Shown: piece after piece, positions 42,806 through 50,436 of the stretch
Layout: each line of letters opens with the position of its first letter
How positions within the stretch are numbered: position 1 is the stretch's first letter
Assembly (NCBI GenBank): GCA_944385895.1
Contig: CALWYZ010000006.1
Coordinates: 1 to 64,000, forward strand
Source: an uncultured Clostridia bacterium
Lineage (GTDB): Bacteria; Bacillota; Clostridia; Oscillospirales; QAKW01
Direction: 5' to 3'
Length of the DNA: 64,000 nt
Made by a program: the position numbers and the translations under genes
Notes under the pieces: model-generated
The model's input: the letters and a program-made list of their open reading frames with translations, nothing else
What the model was told of the DNA's origin: nothing
Database searches by the model: none

Positions 42806-44995
42806 ATGATTTTAAATGCACATTCGATAACATCGTCGCTTATCGGCAATGATGATAAAGCAATGGTATTCCGTAAAAGCTTTACCTGTAAGAAGGTAAA
42901 AAGCGCTTGCCTGGAGATAACGGCATACGGTATTTATGAGGCCGTTATTAACGGCAGCCGCGTCGGAAATTTTGTGCTCGCTCCCGGCTGGACGAGTTAT
43001 TCCAACCGTATTCAGTATCAGACCTATGATATAACGGATATGCTCGGCTCTGACAATACTATCGATATATCCGTGGCTACCGGCTGGACTTACCGTATGG
43101 GTTATCGACAGACGACTGAGCGCAAGTCGGTCTGCGCCATTGCCGCTATCGGTATTGACTATGAGGACGGAACGCATGAAGAGATATACACCGACGAGAC
43201 GTGGGAAGTAGTTTCCTCTCCCGTTGAGTTTGCAACTCTTTATGACGGAGAGCGCTACAACGCGGCGTATACGGAAATAAACTATACACAAACAGCGGAA
43301 AAGACCCCTAAGAGACACGGAATAGACAGGGGGCTGCTGGTGCCGCAGGAGGGTGAGCCGATTGTCGAGCATGAGAGCTATCCCGTCAGAGAAATAATAC
43401 ATACGCCGGCGGGTGAGACGGTTCTTGATTTTGGTTATAACCTTGTGGGATATGTTGAAATTACTCTTGAGGACGCAAAGGCGGGAGATGAAATTTCCTA
43501 CACACATGCCGAAATTCTTGATAAGCACGGTAATTTCTATACCGAAAATCTGCGTTCTGCTCAGCAGCGCATTACATATATTGCTCGTGACGGCAGACAG
43601 ACATATAAGCCGCACTTTACGTTTATGGGCGGCAGATATGTTCGGCTTGATAAATATCCGTACGAGGTTAAGCCTGAAAATTTCCGTTTTATCGTTATTC
43701 ATTCGGATATTAAGCGTACCGGTTACTTTGAGTGCTCGGACGAGCGCGTGAATACTTTGTTTGACAATATCATACGCGGTCAGCGCGGAAACTATGTCGA
43801 TGTGCCGACTGACTGTCCGCAGCGTGACGAGCGTCTGGGCTGGACGGGCGACGCCGAGGTGTTTGTACGCGCGGCGGCATACAATTTCGATGTAGATAAG
43901 TTTTTCAGAAAATGGCTGTTTGATTTGATTCTCGACCAGCGCGGCGACGGCTCTGTACCGTCGATAATCCCCGACATTCCAGGCCTTGCCATGGTCAAGT
44001 CTGCGGCGTGGCAGGACGCGGCGACTGTCTGTCCATGGGAGATTTACCTTGCCTACGGCGACCGCGGGCTTTTGGAGCGCCAGTTTGAGTCAATGTGCCG
44101 CTACGTGAATTTTATCGACCGTTTCGGCGGCGACAAATATATGTGGAACGCGCCGTATTCGCATTTCGGCGACTGGCTTGCCATGGATAAGCCGGACGAC
44201 AACTGCGGCGGAACCGATAAGAAGTACATTGCACAGGCATATTTTGCGCTGTCAACAAGCATCGTGATAAAGGCCGGTCATGCTCTGAGCAAGGATGTTT
44301 CTTATTATGAGGAGCTTTACAAAAACGTAGTTGACGCTTTCAGGACTCACTATATGAAAGACGGAGTCCCCGTTTGCAGGACCCAGACGGCATGCGTGCT
44401 CGCGCTTCATTTCAACCTCTGTGATGAGAAGGACAGAAAGCCGACGTCCGACCTTCTGTGCCGGCTTATACACGAGCGCGGCGATACTCTCAGCACCGGC
44501 TTTGTCGGTACGCCCTATATACTGCACGCGCTTTCCGAGACGGGCAACAGTGAGCTTGCCTATACCCTGCTCCTGCAGGACAAATTCCCGTCCTGGCTCT
44601 ATTCGGTAAAACTTGGCGCCACCACGATATGGGAGCACTGGAACGGAATAGATGAAAACGGCAATGTCTGGAGCCCGTCCATGAACTCATACAACCATTA
44701 CGCATACGGCGCGGTCGCCGACTGGATGTACGGCGTGGCGGCAGGAATCAATACAAGTCAGACAGAGCCCGGATATAAGCATATCATTTTAAAGCCTGTA
44801 CCCTCAAAACAGCTCTCGTATGTAAAAGCTTCCGTAGACACACGCTGCGGCACCGTAAAATCTCAATGGCAGATACACGGCGACAGCGTTACCTATAAGT
44901 TTACCGTGCCCGGCGGCTCGACTGCGGATATAATAATCGGCAGCAAAAAGATGACAGTCGGCGGCGGCGATTACGAGTTTACAGAAAAGCTATGA
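42806..44995 (+). CDS. alpha-L-rhamnosidase (GH78)
   Basis: Glycoside hydrolase family 78 enzyme that removes terminal alpha-L-rhamnose. The N-terminal beta-sandwich domains (about 1-280, with ITAYGIYEAVINGSRVGNFVLAPGWTSYSNRIQYQTYDIT) lead to the (alpha/alpha)6 barrel with DVPTDCPQRDERLGWTGDAEVF near 331, containing the conserved acidic residues, and a C-terminal beta domain. There is no signal peptide, so it acts inside the cell on imported oligosaccharides or glycosides. At 729 residues it is a compact member. GAAGGGA precedes the ATG. It overlaps hemW by 4 nt, an unusual neighbour, and no rhamnose catabolic genes are nearby. Confidence 0.93.
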   Translation: MILNAHSITSSLIGNDDKAMVFRKSFTCKKVKSACLEITAYGIYEAVINGSRVGNFVLAPGWTSYSNRIQYQTYDITDMLGSDNTIDISVATGWTYRMGYRQTTERKSVCAIAAIGIDYEDGTHEEIYTDETWEVVSSPVEFATLYDGERYNAAYTEINYTQTAEKTPKRHGIDRGLLVPQEGEPIVEHESYPVREIIHTPAGETVLDFGYNLVGYVEITLEDAKAGDEISYTHAEILDKHGNFYTENLRSAQQRITYIARDGRQTYKPHFTFMGGRYVRLDKYPYEVKPENFRFIVIHSDIKRTGYFECSDERVNTLFDNIIRGQRGNYVDVPTDCPQRDERLGWTGDAEVFVRAAAYNFDVDKFFRKWLFDLILDQRGDGSVPSIIPDIPGLAMVKSAAWQDAATVCPWEIYLAYGDRGLLERQFESMCRYVNFIDRFGGDKYMWNAPYSHFGDWLAMDKPDDNCGGTDKKYIAQAYFALSTSIVIKAGHALSKDVSYYEELYKNVVDAFRTHYMKDGVPVCRTQTACVLALHFNLCDEKDRKPTSDLLCRLIHERGDTLSTGFVGTPYILHALSETGNSELAYTLLLQDKFPSWLYSVKLGATTIWEHWNGIDENGNVWSPSMNSYNHYAYGAVADWMYGVAAGINTSQTEPGYKHIILKPVPSKQLSYVKASVDTRCGTVKSQWQIHGDSVTYKFTVPGGSTADIIIGSKKMTVGGGDYEFTEKL

Positions 44996-46077
44996 TTTCT
45001 GTTTATTTACACATACCGTTTTGTAAGCAAAAATGCAATTACTGCTCTTTTTATTCTCTGACGGATTTTGACAAAGAGGAATATATAAGTGCTATTATAC
45101 GATGCGTAGAATATTGGGGCAAAAAAACAAAACAAAAAGCTGATACTGTATATATAGGCGGCGGCACACCGAGTGTGCTGCCGCCAAAGCTCATTTGCAG
45201 GCTTTTAGAATCCGTATATGATAATTTTACTGTTGAAAGCGGAGCGGAAATAACGATAGAGGCAAATCCCGAGAGCTGTGACAAGGAATTTCTGACCGCG
45301 GCGCGAAGCTGCGGCATAAACAGGCTGTCGCTGGGGATACAGTCGTTTTGTGATGCGGAGCTTGCCGCGGCAGGCAGACTGCATACCGCGGCCGATGCGC
45401 GGCAGGCGGTGAGCAGAGCAAGAGAGCTGGGTTTTGACAATATAAGCTGCGATCTTATTTTCGGACTGCCGCTTCAGACATGTGACAGTTTTTGTCACAG
45501 TATTGATACGCTTGTCGGTCTTGATATCGAGCATATTTCGTGCTATAATTTACAGGTGGAGGACGGTACGCCGTTTGCACGGTCGAAAATTTCACTGCCT
45601 TGTGAGAGTGAACAGGAAAAAATGTATTACCTTGCCTGCAATATTCTGGAATCGGCCGGCTATAGTCATTATGAAATATCAAATTATGCAAAGCCGGGCT
45701 TTGAAAGCCGTCATAACAGCGCCTACTGGACAGGCAAAGACTATCTCGGTCTGGGACCTGCAGCACACTCTAAAATCGCAGATACCCGATATTCCTATGC
45801 CGCCGATGCATGCGGATTTGTTTCAAAAACAGATTTTGAGTTTGATACCGCCGAGAAGATAGAGGACGCTTTTTTTGAAAAAATCATGCTGTCTTTGCGC
45901 ACGTCAAAGGGATTGGAACTGTCGCGGCTTTGCCGCAGCGGCGAGTTTATAAACAGACTCTGCAAAGAGGGGCTTGCAAAGACTGAAAACGGAGTGCTCA
46001 GGCTTACCGACCGAGGGTTTTATCTTTCAAACAGCATAATTGCCGACATCTCGCTGTTAGAGGAAAACAGCAATTAG
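44992..46077 (+). CDS. hemW: radical SAM protein HemW
   Basis: HemN-like radical SAM protein; characterised HemW proteins bind haem and deliver it to apoproteins rather than oxidising coproporphyrinogen. It begins ISVYLHIPFCKQKCNYCSFYS with the CxxxCxxC cluster at about residues 10-17, then YIGGGTPSVLPP and IEANPES, SLGIQSFCDAEL and the HYEISNYAKPGFESRHNSAYW region. Length 361 residues. Its start overlaps the rhamnosidase stop as ATGA, so it is probably cotranscribed with it; in other Clostridia it usually follows lepA. Confidence 0.88.
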   Translation: MISVYLHIPFCKQKCNYCSFYSLTDFDKEEYISAIIRCVEYWGKKTKQKADTVYIGGGTPSVLPPKLICRLLESVYDNFTVESGAEITIEANPESCDKEFLTAARSCGINRLSLGIQSFCDAELAAAGRLHTAADARQAVSRARELGFDNISCDLIFGLPLQTCDSFCHSIDTLVGLDIEHISCYNLQVEDGTPFARSKISLPCESEQEKMYYLACNILESAGYSHYEISNYAKPGFESRHNSAYWTGKDYLGLGPAAHSKIADTRYSYAADACGFVSKTDFEFDTAEKIEDAFFEKIMLSLRTSKGLELSRLCRSGEFINRLCKEGLAKTENGVLRLTDRGFYLSNSIIADISLLEENSN

Positions 46078-46086
46078 GAGGAAAAA

Positions 46087-47670
46087 ATGAAAGCATGTCT
46101 GATACAGCCGCTGTATTCTACCGATACGACTCAGGCGGACAGACTTTTTGAGTGGGAAATCGATGCGCTGTGCCGCTGTGATGAAAGCATGGATATGATC
46201 GTTTTGCCGGAGTACAGCGACGTGCCGTGTTTTGTCAGGGACAGGGAAAGCTTTTTGGATATGTCCCGAAAATATGCCGATAAGATCCTGATGAAATCAA
46301 TAGAGACGGCAAAACGGTGCAGAGCGATCGTGTTTTTGAGCATACTTGACGACAATAAAAATACGACCGTTGTTATCGACAGACAAGGCAGTATTGCGGG
46401 AAAATATCATAAACAGCATCTCACCGATTCGGAGGTCATTGACAGAAAGCTTGACAGTGAGTATTCCTTTGAATTCTCAACGCCGTATATCGTTGAGCTG
46501 GAGGGTCTGCGCTTTGGCTTTCTTACATGCTATGATTTTTATTTTTATGAGAATTTTTCCAATATAGCGCGGTTCAGACCGGATATAATTATCGGCTGTT
46601 CACACCAGCGCACCGATACGCATGATGCGCTTGAGACAATGACTGAGTTTTGTGCTTACAACACAAATGCGTATATACTTCGTGCCTCGGTGAGTATGGG
46701 AGAGGATATGCGAACCGGGGGCGGAAGCATGGCTGTCGCTCCTGACGGAGAAATACTTTTGAATATGAAAAGCCGTGTGGGCATGGAATGCGTGGAATTC
46801 GACCCGAAAAAGAAGTATTACAAGCCTGCCGGCTTCAGCAATCCTGACAGTGCGCATTTCGAGTATGTTGAAAAAGGCAGGCGACCGTGGAAATACAGAC
46901 CTGCCGGCAGCGCAATAGCAAGATATGATAAAATAATGCCTTATCCGCGTATCTGCGCCCACAGAGGCTTCAGTACGATAGCGCCTGAGAACAGTATGCC
47001 GGCTTTCGGCGCTGCTGTGGCGCTGGGCGCCGATGAAATAGAATTTGATTTATGGTATACAAAAGACGGACAAATAGTATCAACACATGACAAAAATCTG
47101 TCGCGTACATCCGACGGAGACGGATTTGTGTATGACTATACATATGAACAGCTTATGAAACTGGATTTCGGAGTCAAATTCGGCAAGGAGTTCTGCGGCC
47201 TCAAAATCACGTCTTTTGAGGATATCCTTAAAAAATTCGCGTGCCATACAATTATGAATATACATATAAAAACAGAGCAAAACGACAGCGGTTATGACCC
47301 GAAAAACATTGAAAAAATATTATCTTTGATCGATAAATATGACTGCCGCAGACATGTGTATTTTATGTGCGGCAATGACAGGGTGCTTAAAATGCTCAAA
47401 AGCGCGGCGCCTGATATTTGTCTTTGCCAGGGTGCGGGAGACAGGCCGTGGGACATTGTTGAGCGCGCTTTGGAGAACGGCTGTCAAAAGGTGCAGCTTT
47501 TTAAGCCTTATGTAAACCGGCAGATGATAGAAAAAGCGCATGAGCACGGACTTAGGTGCAATTTGTTTTATACCGATGACCGAGAGGAAGCACGAGAATA
47601 CCTTGATATGGGCATTGATACTATACTGACAAACGACTATTATAGAATTTCACGAGTAATAAAGGACTGA
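46087..47670 (+). CDS. fused nitrilase-superfamily amidohydrolase and glycerophosphodiester phosphodiesterase
   Basis: Residues 1 to about 285 are a carbon-nitrogen hydrolase with a visible Glu-Lys-Cys triad: E42 in LPEYSDVP, K109 in GKYHKQHL and C148 in LTCYDFYF. Residues about 290-527 are a GDPD barrel with CAHRGFSTIAPENSMPAF (His-Arg and Glu-Asn), EIEFDLWYTKDGQIVSTHD and TNDYYRISRVI at the end. The GDPD domain hydrolyses glycerophosphodiesters to glycerol 3-phosphate and an alcohol; the nitrilase domain would hydrolyse an amide. A combined substrate such as glycerophosphoethanolamine with an N-acyl amide is a speculative fit. No signal peptide. RBS TTAGGAGGA precedes ATG. Confidence 0.88.
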   Translation: MKACLIQPLYSTDTTQADRLFEWEIDALCRCDESMDMIVLPEYSDVPCFVRDRESFLDMSRKYADKILMKSIETAKRCRAIVFLSILDDNKNTTVVIDRQGSIAGKYHKQHLTDSEVIDRKLDSEYSFEFSTPYIVELEGLRFGFLTCYDFYFYENFSNIARFRPDIIIGCSHQRTDTHDALETMTEFCAYNTNAYILRASVSMGEDMRTGGGSMAVAPDGEILLNMKSRVGMECVEFDPKKKYYKPAGFSNPDSAHFEYVEKGRRPWKYRPAGSAIARYDKIMPYPRICAHRGFSTIAPENSMPAFGAAVALGADEIEFDLWYTKDGQIVSTHDKNLSRTSDGDGFVYDYTYEQLMKLDFGVKFGKEFCGLKITSFEDILKKFACHTIMNIHIKTEQNDSGYDPKNIEKILSLIDKYDCRRHVYFMCGNDRVLKMLKSAAPDICLCQGAGDRPWDIVERALENGCQKVQLFKPYVNRQMIEKAHEHGLRCNLFYTDDREEAREYLDMGIDTILTNDYYRISRVIKD

Positions 47671-47675
47671 TTAAG

Positions 47676-47942
47676 ATGAAATACACTTATATCCCTCACG
47701 GGGTCTGTTCAAAAAAAATAACTCTGGATGTGGAGGACGGGATTATAAAATCCTGTGAATTTGAGGGCGGATGCAACGGAAATACAAGCGGTATCTGCGC
47801 GCTTGTAAAGGGTATGAAAGCGACGGATGCTGTTGACAGGCTGGAGGGGATCACCTGCGGATATAAGGATACCTCATGCCCCGATCAGCTCGCACATGCA
47901 TTGATTGATATTTTACAGGAGAGCCAAAGCCGTGACGCCTGA
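47676..47942 (+). CDS. TSCPD-domain protein (TIGR03905 family)
   Basis: An 88-residue protein of the TSCPD family, with GVCSKKI near residue 10, FEGGCNGNTSGICALVKGM and ITCGYKDTSCPDQLAHAL. The signature TSCPD motif and three further Cys suggest metal binding. Related domains occur at the end of some ribonucleotide reductases, but the stand-alone function is unknown. RBS is weak (TTAAG). It overlaps the next gene by 11 nt. Confidence 0.88.
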   Translation: MKYTYIPHGVCSKKITLDVEDGIIKSCEFEGGCNGNTSGICALVKGMKATDAVDRLEGITCGYKDTSCPDQLAHALIDILQESQSRDA

Positions 47943-49146
47943 ACTGCTGTCTCCCGCCGGGAATTTTGAAAAACTTTGTGCCGCTCTGCGCTACGGAGCG
48001 GATGCGGTGTACCTTGCCGGGCAGATGTTCGGAATGCGCGCGGGTGCTGACTGCTTTGATAATGACGGTCTGAAAAAAGCCGTGCAGTATTGTCATGCGC
48101 ACGGCAAAAAGGTATACCTTGCGCTTAATACAATGCCGCATCCAAACGAGTATCCGTGTCTTGAAAATTACCTTAGGGAGCTTGAGCCTGTTCCGTTTGA
48201 TGCATATATCGTGGCGGATCTGGGAGTCATGTCCAAGGTAAAAGAAATATCCCCTGAGCGTGAGATACATATTTCAACGCAGGCTTCGGTAGTTTCGGCA
48301 GATACTGCTCTTATGTATTATAAACTCGGAGCCAGGCGGGTGGTACTGAGCCGTGAGCTGACTTTGGACGAAATCAAAAAAATCCGCAGTCAAATACCCG
48401 AAGACCTGGAGCTGGAAGTGTTTATCCACGGTGCGATGTGTGTCTCGTACAGCGGAAGATGCCTTATTTCCAACTATTTTACAAACCGTGACGCAAACCG
48501 CGGTGCGTGTGCACAGCCCTGCCGCTGGGTATATGAGATAACCGAGCCGTCGCGCAGGGATATGCCTCTGGGAATAGAGCAGAACAGTCAGGGCACCTTT
48601 CTTTTCGGTTCAAAGGATCTGTGTATGATAGAGCATATACCCCAGCTTTTGGACAGCAAAGTAAAAAGCTTTAAAATAGAGGGACGAATGAAAAGCGTAT
48701 ATTATGCGGCGGTCACGGCAAATACATACCGTATGGCTATGGATGCGTATCTGCGCGACGGGGATAATTACAGATTCGATCCGGCTTGGCGCACTGAGCT
48801 TGAAAGCGTATCTCATCGGCAATACGATACGGGTTTTTTCTTTGACAGGCCTATGGATGACGCGAAGATCGCCTCAGACAGCGGATATATAAAACCGGTG
48901 TCATATATCGGCGACTGCATAAGCTATGACGCCGATAGCCGGCTTGCCTGCTTTGTGCAGAAGAACAAGCTCTGTGTCGGACAGACCGCCCAGATTCTGT
49001 CTCCGGGATATACCGGCAGACAGTTTACGGTAGAAAAAATGTTTGATGAAAACATGCAGCCGATATCCGACTGCCCTCATCCGTTTATGAAGTTTTTTAT
49101 TAAAATGCCGTTTGAAATTTCACCCGGCGATATATTGAGAGCATAA
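47932..49146 (+). CDS. U32-family peptidase-like protein (TrhP/YrrN type)
   Basis: U32 family member of 404 residues with ELLSPAGNFEKLCAALRYGADAVYLAG at the N terminus and the signature EVFIHGAMCVSYSGRC near 168, whose Cys residues, with those of NRGACAQPCRW, could hold an iron-sulfur cluster. Relatives are annotated as collagenase-like proteases, but TrhP/YrrMNO members make 5-hydroxyuridine in tRNA, the more likely role. The start is GTG 47932, with AGGAGAG 8 nt upstream inside the TSCPD gene; no ATG is available nearby. Confidence 0.9.
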   Translation: MTPELLSPAGNFEKLCAALRYGADAVYLAGQMFGMRAGADCFDNDGLKKAVQYCHAHGKKVYLALNTMPHPNEYPCLENYLRELEPVPFDAYIVADLGVMSKVKEISPEREIHISTQASVVSADTALMYYKLGARRVVLSRELTLDEIKKIRSQIPEDLELEVFIHGAMCVSYSGRCLISNYFTNRDANRGACAQPCRWVYEITEPSRRDMPLGIEQNSQGTFLFGSKDLCMIEHIPQLLDSKVKSFKIEGRMKSVYYAAVTANTYRMAMDAYLRDGDNYRFDPAWRTELESVSHRQYDTGFFFDRPMDDAKIASDSGYIKPVSYIGDCISYDADSRLACFVQKNKLCVGQTAQILSPGYTGRQFTVEKMFDENMQPISDCPHPFMKFFIKMPFEISPGDILRA

Positions 49147-49175
49147 AAAGACCGCACAAAACTGTGCGGTCTTTT
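49146..49175. terminator. bidirectional terminator
   Basis: AAAAGACCGCACA and TGTGCGGTCTTTT pair over 13 bp with a 4-base loop, between the converging U32 and sugar-isomerase-like genes. Confidence 0.93.
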
Positions 49176-49210
49176 GAATATCAAGATTAATGTATGGATT
49201 TTAGCAGAAT

Positions 49211-50119
49211 TTAATATTTTATTTTACGCAGCGAAACAAGATATCTTCCTATCTCTGCAAGATATTTGTATCCGGCGGTCAAAACCGGCTCCGGTCCGGG
49301 AGGTGTGATTTCAAAGCTCAAAACGCCTCTGTAGTTGACCTCGTCAAGAGCGGCCATAAATTCCTCCCAATTAATTCGCATCGGCTTCAGGCGGCAGGGA
49401 GCGCCGTGAGCGGAATACGGGAAAGTATGCAGGTCACACATGCCGTCATTATCATGAGTATGTAAGACCGCAAGCTTGTCGCCGCTTATCCGTATCATTT
49501 CCGCAGCGTCGTCCTGTGTCAGCGGACCGTGTCCGACATCGACGCAGATCCTGAATCTGTCGCCCAGTACGTTGCACATATCTACCATTTCCTGAGCGTG
49601 AGAAAGTATCGTGGAGCAGATATGCCCGTAAACCGGGTCGCTTACCCACATGTTTTCAATACAGCAGTAAACATCGTATTCTTCAAGAGCGGGAATCAGT
49701 CTTTTGTAAAATTCCACTGATTTGTCAAATGCCTCCTGCTTTAAAAGGTCATATCTCCTGCCCGGCATTATTATTGGATGGACTACGCAGTATTTGCTTC
49801 CCAGATAATGCGTGGCTTTAATGGAAGCAACCTGACGTTTAACGATCTCGTCATAATCAAAATCGTAGCCTCCGGGATGGCCGGAAAAGGCGGAATGGGT
49901 CTGGCATACTTCAAAACCCGCAGCATCCGCATGCTTTTTGAGCATCGTAAAATGTTCTTTTATCTGCTGATCTGTCACATTATCGATATCACCGAACATG
50001 CCGGATCTTTCAAAGTACCTTCCCAAAGATAAATCCGTACCGTCAAAACCGCAGTCCTTTAAATATTGAAACTGCTCAGTTTCTCCTACCGGAACGCCGT
50101 TTGTAACCGCAATCTTCAT
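49211..50119 (-). CDS. sugar phosphate isomerase/epimerase-like TIM-barrel protein
   Basis: AP endonuclease 2/xylose isomerase-like barrel of 302 residues. Metal-site residues can be seen in QTHSAF near 71, VVHPI near 111, CIENMW near 154, CVDVGHG near 195, LHTHDNDG near 230 and SFEIT near 270. Such proteins isomerise or epimerise sugars, inosose or hydroxypyruvate. Substrate unknown. I chose ATG 50119 (MKIAVTN), with GAGGGAGATG upstream. It has its own promoter at 50165-50193, divergent from the riboswitch-controlled ATPase. Confidence 0.85.
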   Translation of the reverse strand: MKIAVTNGVPVGETEQFQYLKDCGFDGTDLSLGRYFERSGMFGDIDNVTDQQIKEHFTMLKKHADAAGFEVCQTHSAFSGHPGGYDFDYDEIVKRQVASIKATHYLGSKYCVVHPIIMPGRRYDLLKQEAFDKSVEFYKRLIPALEEYDVYCCIENMWVSDPVYGHICSTILSHAQEMVDMCNVLGDRFRICVDVGHGPLTQDDAAEMIRISGDKLAVLHTHDNDGMCDLHTFPYSAHGAPCRLKPMRINWEEFMAALDEVNYRGVLSFEITPPGPEPVLTAGYKYLAEIGRYLVSLRKIKY

Positions 50120-50164
50120 AAAACACATCTCCCTCTATGACGGCATTTGCCGTATTTCAAAAAA

Positions 50165-50241
50165 AGTATAACAGATGATACAGCATATTTCAATAGAATT
50201 TATTATTTAACATTGACAAAAATGATTGTTTGGGTTAATAT
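50165..50241. promoter_or_regulatory. divergent promoters (isomerase-like gene / cation ATPase)
   Basis: Minus: TTGAAA (50188-50193), 17 bp, TATACT (50165-50170). Plus: TTGACA (50213-50218), 17 bp, TAATAT (50236-50241), starting transcription just upstream of the riboswitch. Confidence 0.78.
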
Positions 50242-50256
50242 TAAATAAATAAAAAA

Positions 50257-50414
50257 CCGTTGAGGGAGTAGTTTGCACGAAAGTGTGGCAATGTCAACAT
50301 CATGGCGCAATACTGCCTGGTATTGTCTTAAATAACCAGACTCATGTACGGAATTTGTGGGATCGGTCATAATTGACTGAAAATCGGCAAATACTGTACA
50401 TGGGTTTTTGTTTT
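50257..50414 (+). promoter_or_regulatory. yybP-ykoY-type (Mn2+) riboswitch with terminator expression platform
   Basis: The aptamer (50257-50351) closes by CCGTTGAG with CTCA...ACGG and contains GAGGGAGTAG near its 5' end and a CCAGACTCA block near the 3' end, the conserved elements of the yybP-ykoY family, which senses Mn2+. The 3' closing strand also starts a second stem: 50343-50357 pairs with 50388-50402 (14 of 15 positions), followed by TTTTTGTTTT, an intrinsic terminator. Aptamer closure and terminator are mutually exclusive, so ligand binding should turn expression on. The family assignment is by eye. Confidence 0.8.
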
Positions 50415-50436
50415 AAAACAAAGAGGAGAATTTTGT

